This document shows positions 31,056-32,967 of a DNA stretch of 32,967 nucleotides, piece by piece. Numbering within the stretch: position 1 is the stretch's first letter; each line of letters starts with the position of its first letter. The stretch is from Clostridia bacterium (GTDB lineage Bacteria; Bacillota; Clostridia; Oscillospirales; CAG-272), in the NCBI GenBank assembly GCA_017612495.1, contig JAGAFQ010000062.1, positions 1-32,967 of the forward strand. The letters run 5' to 3'. Below the pieces are notes generated by a model. It made no database searches and was not told the origin of the DNA. It was given only the letters and a program-made list of their open reading frames with translations. A program made the position numbers and the translations under genes.

Positions 31056-31475
31056 TTAGTTCTTTCTTTGTGCATCAAGATAGTTTTGAAGCATGATCTC
31101 GGCGGAAAGCGTATCGACGATCTGTCTTTGCGCTTTTTTGCGAGTGCCCGTTTGATGCATGTAGGTATAGGCGCAGACCGTTGTCAGCCTTTCGTCTATA
31201 AGCTTGACTTCGATCGTCGTCTTTTCTCTTATCATATCGGCAAAGAGACGCGCTTTTTCGGAGCGCGGGCCCAAAGTGCCGTTCATATTTATCGGGTGTC
31301 CGACCAAAATAAGCTCACATCCGAGTTCTTCCGCCTTTTTTATGCAGTCGGCGGCGACTTGCGTAAGCCCCGATGTCTTTATATATCCGATGCCGCTTGC
31401 CAAAAAGCCCGACGGATCGGAAACGGCGAGGCCCGTTCGCGCATCGCCGTAGTCTATGCTTAAAATCCTTGCCAA
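31056..31475 (-). CDS. ruvX: Holliday junction resolvase-like pre-16S rRNA nuclease RuvX/YqgF
   Basis: A 139-aa RNase-H-fold nuclease. ILSIDYGDARTGLAVSD holds the first catalytic Asp, LILVGHPINMNGTLGPRS the second conserved strand, VKLIDERLTTVCA the catalytic Glu region, and IVDTLSAEIMLQNYLD the last Asp. Members process the 5' end of 16S rRNA in E. coli. Start TTG 31475 with AAGGAG upstream. Between the PfkB-like gene (22 bp) and rsmG (3 bp). Confidence 0.94.
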   Translation of the reverse strand: MARILSIDYGDARTGLAVSDPSGFLASGIGYIKTSGLTQVAADCIKKAEELGCELILVGHPINMNGTLGPRSEKARLFADMIREKTTIEVKLIDERLTTVCAYTYMHQTGTRKKAQRQIVDTLSAEIMLQNYLDAQRKN

Positions 31476-31497
31476 AATTTACTCCTTGATAAAACCG

Positions 31498-32445
31498 TCA
31501 ATCATCCTTGCCGATGCCTTGGCGGATAATATAGTTTTCGAGTTCTTCCTTTGTGGGAAAAGCGCTCACGGTGCCGTCTTTTGAAGCACAGTATGCTCTT
31601 GCCGCTTCACCGTGGCGAATGGCGCTCATCGCATCGTGACTTGAAAGGTAATCGCATATCAAAGCGGACGAGAACGCCGCCGAAAGCTTTGACGGGTCGG
31701 CTATGTCGGCAGGGTCTGTATATGAGCGCTCGACTTGCATGGTCTTGCCGTCATATATCGCGCTGCCTCTGCAGCCGAGGTCAACGGCGAAATATTTTGC
31801 CTTGATCTGCACAGAGAGCTTGATCACGGCATCAAAGCAGGTCTGAATGTCAAGGGGAGCGATGCCCGAAAGCTGTTCGACCTCTTTGGGACCGACAATG
31901 AGCATTTCTATAACGGGCATATTTTCTTTGTTGAATCTGAAACCGTTGTTTTTTCTTGCGTCATAGAAAACGGGAATATCCTGCTGTTTTGAAAATTCAA
32001 GCGCGTCTTCGATACGGGGGATCGCCATATCGCCGCAAATATAGGAATAATCGGGATAGCAGGTGAACGCGTCTTCGATATCGTCCGAAGAAAAAGAGGA
32101 GATCGCGCCCTCATAACGCATTTTTGACATTTTGCCTTCGGTATCGGAGGCAATTATCACGGTGCTCGTCTTGCGGCGCGTATCGATGGAGATAAAGCGC
32201 GTATCGACTCCTGCGTCGCTTATCGTCTGGCGAATAAGACTTCCGTTCATATCGCCGCCGAGCTTTGAGCAAAGCACCGAGTCAAGGCCGCCTCTTGAAA
32301 GCGCGACCGAAACGAGCGCGCCGGCACCTCCCGGTGCAAACGAGCAGCGCGAGGCGCGTATTTCGCCCTCACCGCTCGGCAAATCATCGACTCCCGTGTG
32401 GATGGTGAACATAGAGTTGCCGACTGTTAAAATTCTGCGGAGCAT
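31498..32445 (-). CDS. PfkB/ribokinase-family protein lacking the catalytic motif
   Basis: A 315-aa PfkB-fold protein. N-terminal strand ILTVGNSMFTIHTGVDDLP, substrate lid and PGGAGALVSVALSRGGLDSVLCSKLGGDMNG (motif 1 region), YSYICGDMAIP, MLIVGPKEVEQLSG and YFAVDLGCRGSAIYDGKTM (usual VTLGxxG). The decisive C-terminal motif DTTGAGDAF is replaced by DPSKLSAAF: the anion hole GAG is lost and the catalytic base Asp is Ala. A pseudokinase or an altered function is likely. AGGGGG precedes ATG 32445; it heads the operon with ruvX, rsmG and the lipoprotein. Confidence 0.85.
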   Translation of the reverse strand: MLRRILTVGNSMFTIHTGVDDLPSGEGEIRASRCSFAPGGAGALVSVALSRGGLDSVLCSKLGGDMNGSLIRQTISDAGVDTRFISIDTRRKTSTVIIASDTEGKMSKMRYEGAISSFSSDDIEDAFTCYPDYSYICGDMAIPRIEDALEFSKQQDIPVFYDARKNNGFRFNKENMPVIEMLIVGPKEVEQLSGIAPLDIQTCFDAVIKLSVQIKAKYFAVDLGCRGSAIYDGKTMQVERSYTDPADIADPSKLSAAFSSALICDYLSSHDAMSAIRHGEAARAYCASKDGTVSAFPTKEELENYIIRQGIGKDD

Positions 32446-32488
32446 CTGTTTTTCCCCCTATTCGGACATACTGATATCTTTATATTAT

Positions 32489-32517
32489 ATTATACTATAT
32501 TTTTTACCGTTTGTAAA
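32489..32517 (-). promoter_or_regulatory. sigmaA promoter of the PfkB-like/ruvX/rsmG operon
   Basis: Minus strand: TTTACA, 17-bp spacer, perfect TATAAT, about 44 bp before the ATG at 32445. Confidence 0.8.
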
Positions 32518-32558
32518 TATATCGCTTGTTTCGGCATAGACTTATATGGGTGAGATAT

Positions 32559-32945
32559 ATGCTTTGCAAGATAAACAGACGGGTTTTGAGAATAAAAGAA
32601 AAAGGGATAGAGGGGGAGATCGCCTTTCCCGAAATTGACGCGCATTCGCTTGTGAAAAACTTTTATTACCGCGCGGCGAAAAGATATATCAAAAAATATA
32701 AAAATGCCGCAAAAAAGCGATACGTCAAAGCGGATTATAAGGTTTTTTCAAGCGAAAACAGAGAATATGCAAAAATTTTGTGGATCTTCAAGACCGCCTA
32801 TTCGGATAAAATTTACCGCAAAACGTTTATTCATTATTGGAAAACCGACCAAAGGCCCTGCGTCATATCAAAGAAGAAATACCTTGAGAAAATAAAAAAC
32901 GCGGATAATTTGCAAACATCCGCAATAGGTGTTGACAAACGGTAA
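32559..32945 (+). CDS. Basic hypothetical protein
   Basis: A 128-aa protein, strongly basic and rich in Lys and Tyr (RAAKRYIKKYKNAAKKRYVKAD). No transmembrane helix or signal peptide. I recognise no family; charge and composition would suit nucleic-acid or membrane-surface binding, but that is a guess. GGGTGAG lies 4 nt before ATG 32559, which favours this start over one 33 nt upstream. Diverges from the PfkB-like gene. Confidence 0.6.
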   Translation: MLCKINRRVLRIKEKGIEGEIAFPEIDAHSLVKNFYYRAAKRYIKKYKNAAKKRYVKADYKVFSSENREYAKILWIFKTAYSDKIYRKTFIHYWKTDQRPCVISKKKYLEKIKNADNLQTSAIGVDKR

Positions 32946-32961
32946 ACATTCATTGTATAAT
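32932..32961 (+). promoter_or_regulatory. sigmaA promoter of a gene beyond the window
   Basis: Perfect TTGACA, 18-bp spacer, perfect TATAAT, overlapping the last codons of the basic protein and reading out of the window; a short spacing to a tRNA or a coding gene is expected there. Confidence 0.75.
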
Positions 32962-32967
32962 AATTAT

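Overview
This window is the replication-origin neighbourhood of a low-to-mid GC Gram-positive bacterium, most likely an uncultured member of the Clostridia. The support is the dnaA-dnaN-recF-remB-gyrB block, a spoIIE-type sporulation phosphatase, a DUF951 protein, DegV, RsmI, and SD/sigmaA signals of Firmicutes type (TTGACA-17-TATAAT, AGGAGG). No species can be named from the sequence alone.

Layout. 0.15-2.1 kb (minus): a YdcF/DUF218 membrane protein, tRNA-Ser(TGA) and tmk. 2.2-8.5 kb (plus): dnaA, a 269-bp oriC-like spacer, dnaN, recF, remB-like DUF370 and gyrB; the S4-domain gene yaaA that usually sits between dnaN and recF is absent. 8.6-8.9 kb: a small membrane protein. 8.9-13.4 kb (minus operon): DUF951, prfA, a Sua5-CoaE fusion, an SLT-like protein without its catalytic Glu, and a truncated, frameshifted M18 aminopeptidase. 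13.4-14.1 kb: a cytidylate-kinase-like protein. 14.2-14.44 kb: an array of small hairpins. 14.45-18.86 kb: truB (minus), diverging from rbfA, nrnA, a 56-aa ferredoxin, a TrmN6-like methyltransferase and rsmI. 18.9-19.45 kb: a second hairpin array and a DnaA-box-like cluster. 19.45-22.25 kb (minus): spoIIE and a small tail-anchored protein. 22.4-25.8 kb: a sugar nucleotidyltransferase/pseudo-mutase fusion and degV. 25.8-26.3 kb: tRNA-Met and tRNA-Glu with a duplicated 3' end and terminator. 26.5-29.8 kb: an SDR reductase and gyrA. 29.85-32.45 kb (minus): a PfkB-like protein, ruvX, rsmG and a lipoprotein. 32.56-32.95 kb: a basic hypothetical protein.

How it works together. Most genes serve replication (dnaA, dnaN, recF, gyrAB, tmk), translation or RNA modification (tRNAs, prfA, tsaC, truB, rbfA, rsmI, rsmG, nrnA, ruvX), or the cell envelope and sporulation. 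The canonical clusters are partly reshuffled: gyrA lies about 19 kb from gyrB, truB is inverted relative to rbfA-nrnA, and rsmG is away from mnmEG.

Most notable: (i) an origin whose DnaA-box-like 9-mers are TGTTGAAAA/TGTTAACTA type instead of TGTGGATAA, with a clear DnaA-trio tract and a DnaA domain IV signature that is itself divergent; (ii) two arrays of unrelated perfect hairpins separated by a constant heptamer (AATGATG or AATGAAG, reversed in the other half), both at convergent gene ends; (iii) several proteins that appear to have lost catalytic residues (SLT, PfkB, M18, mutase domain). I did not find a multi-gene defence or biosynthetic system.
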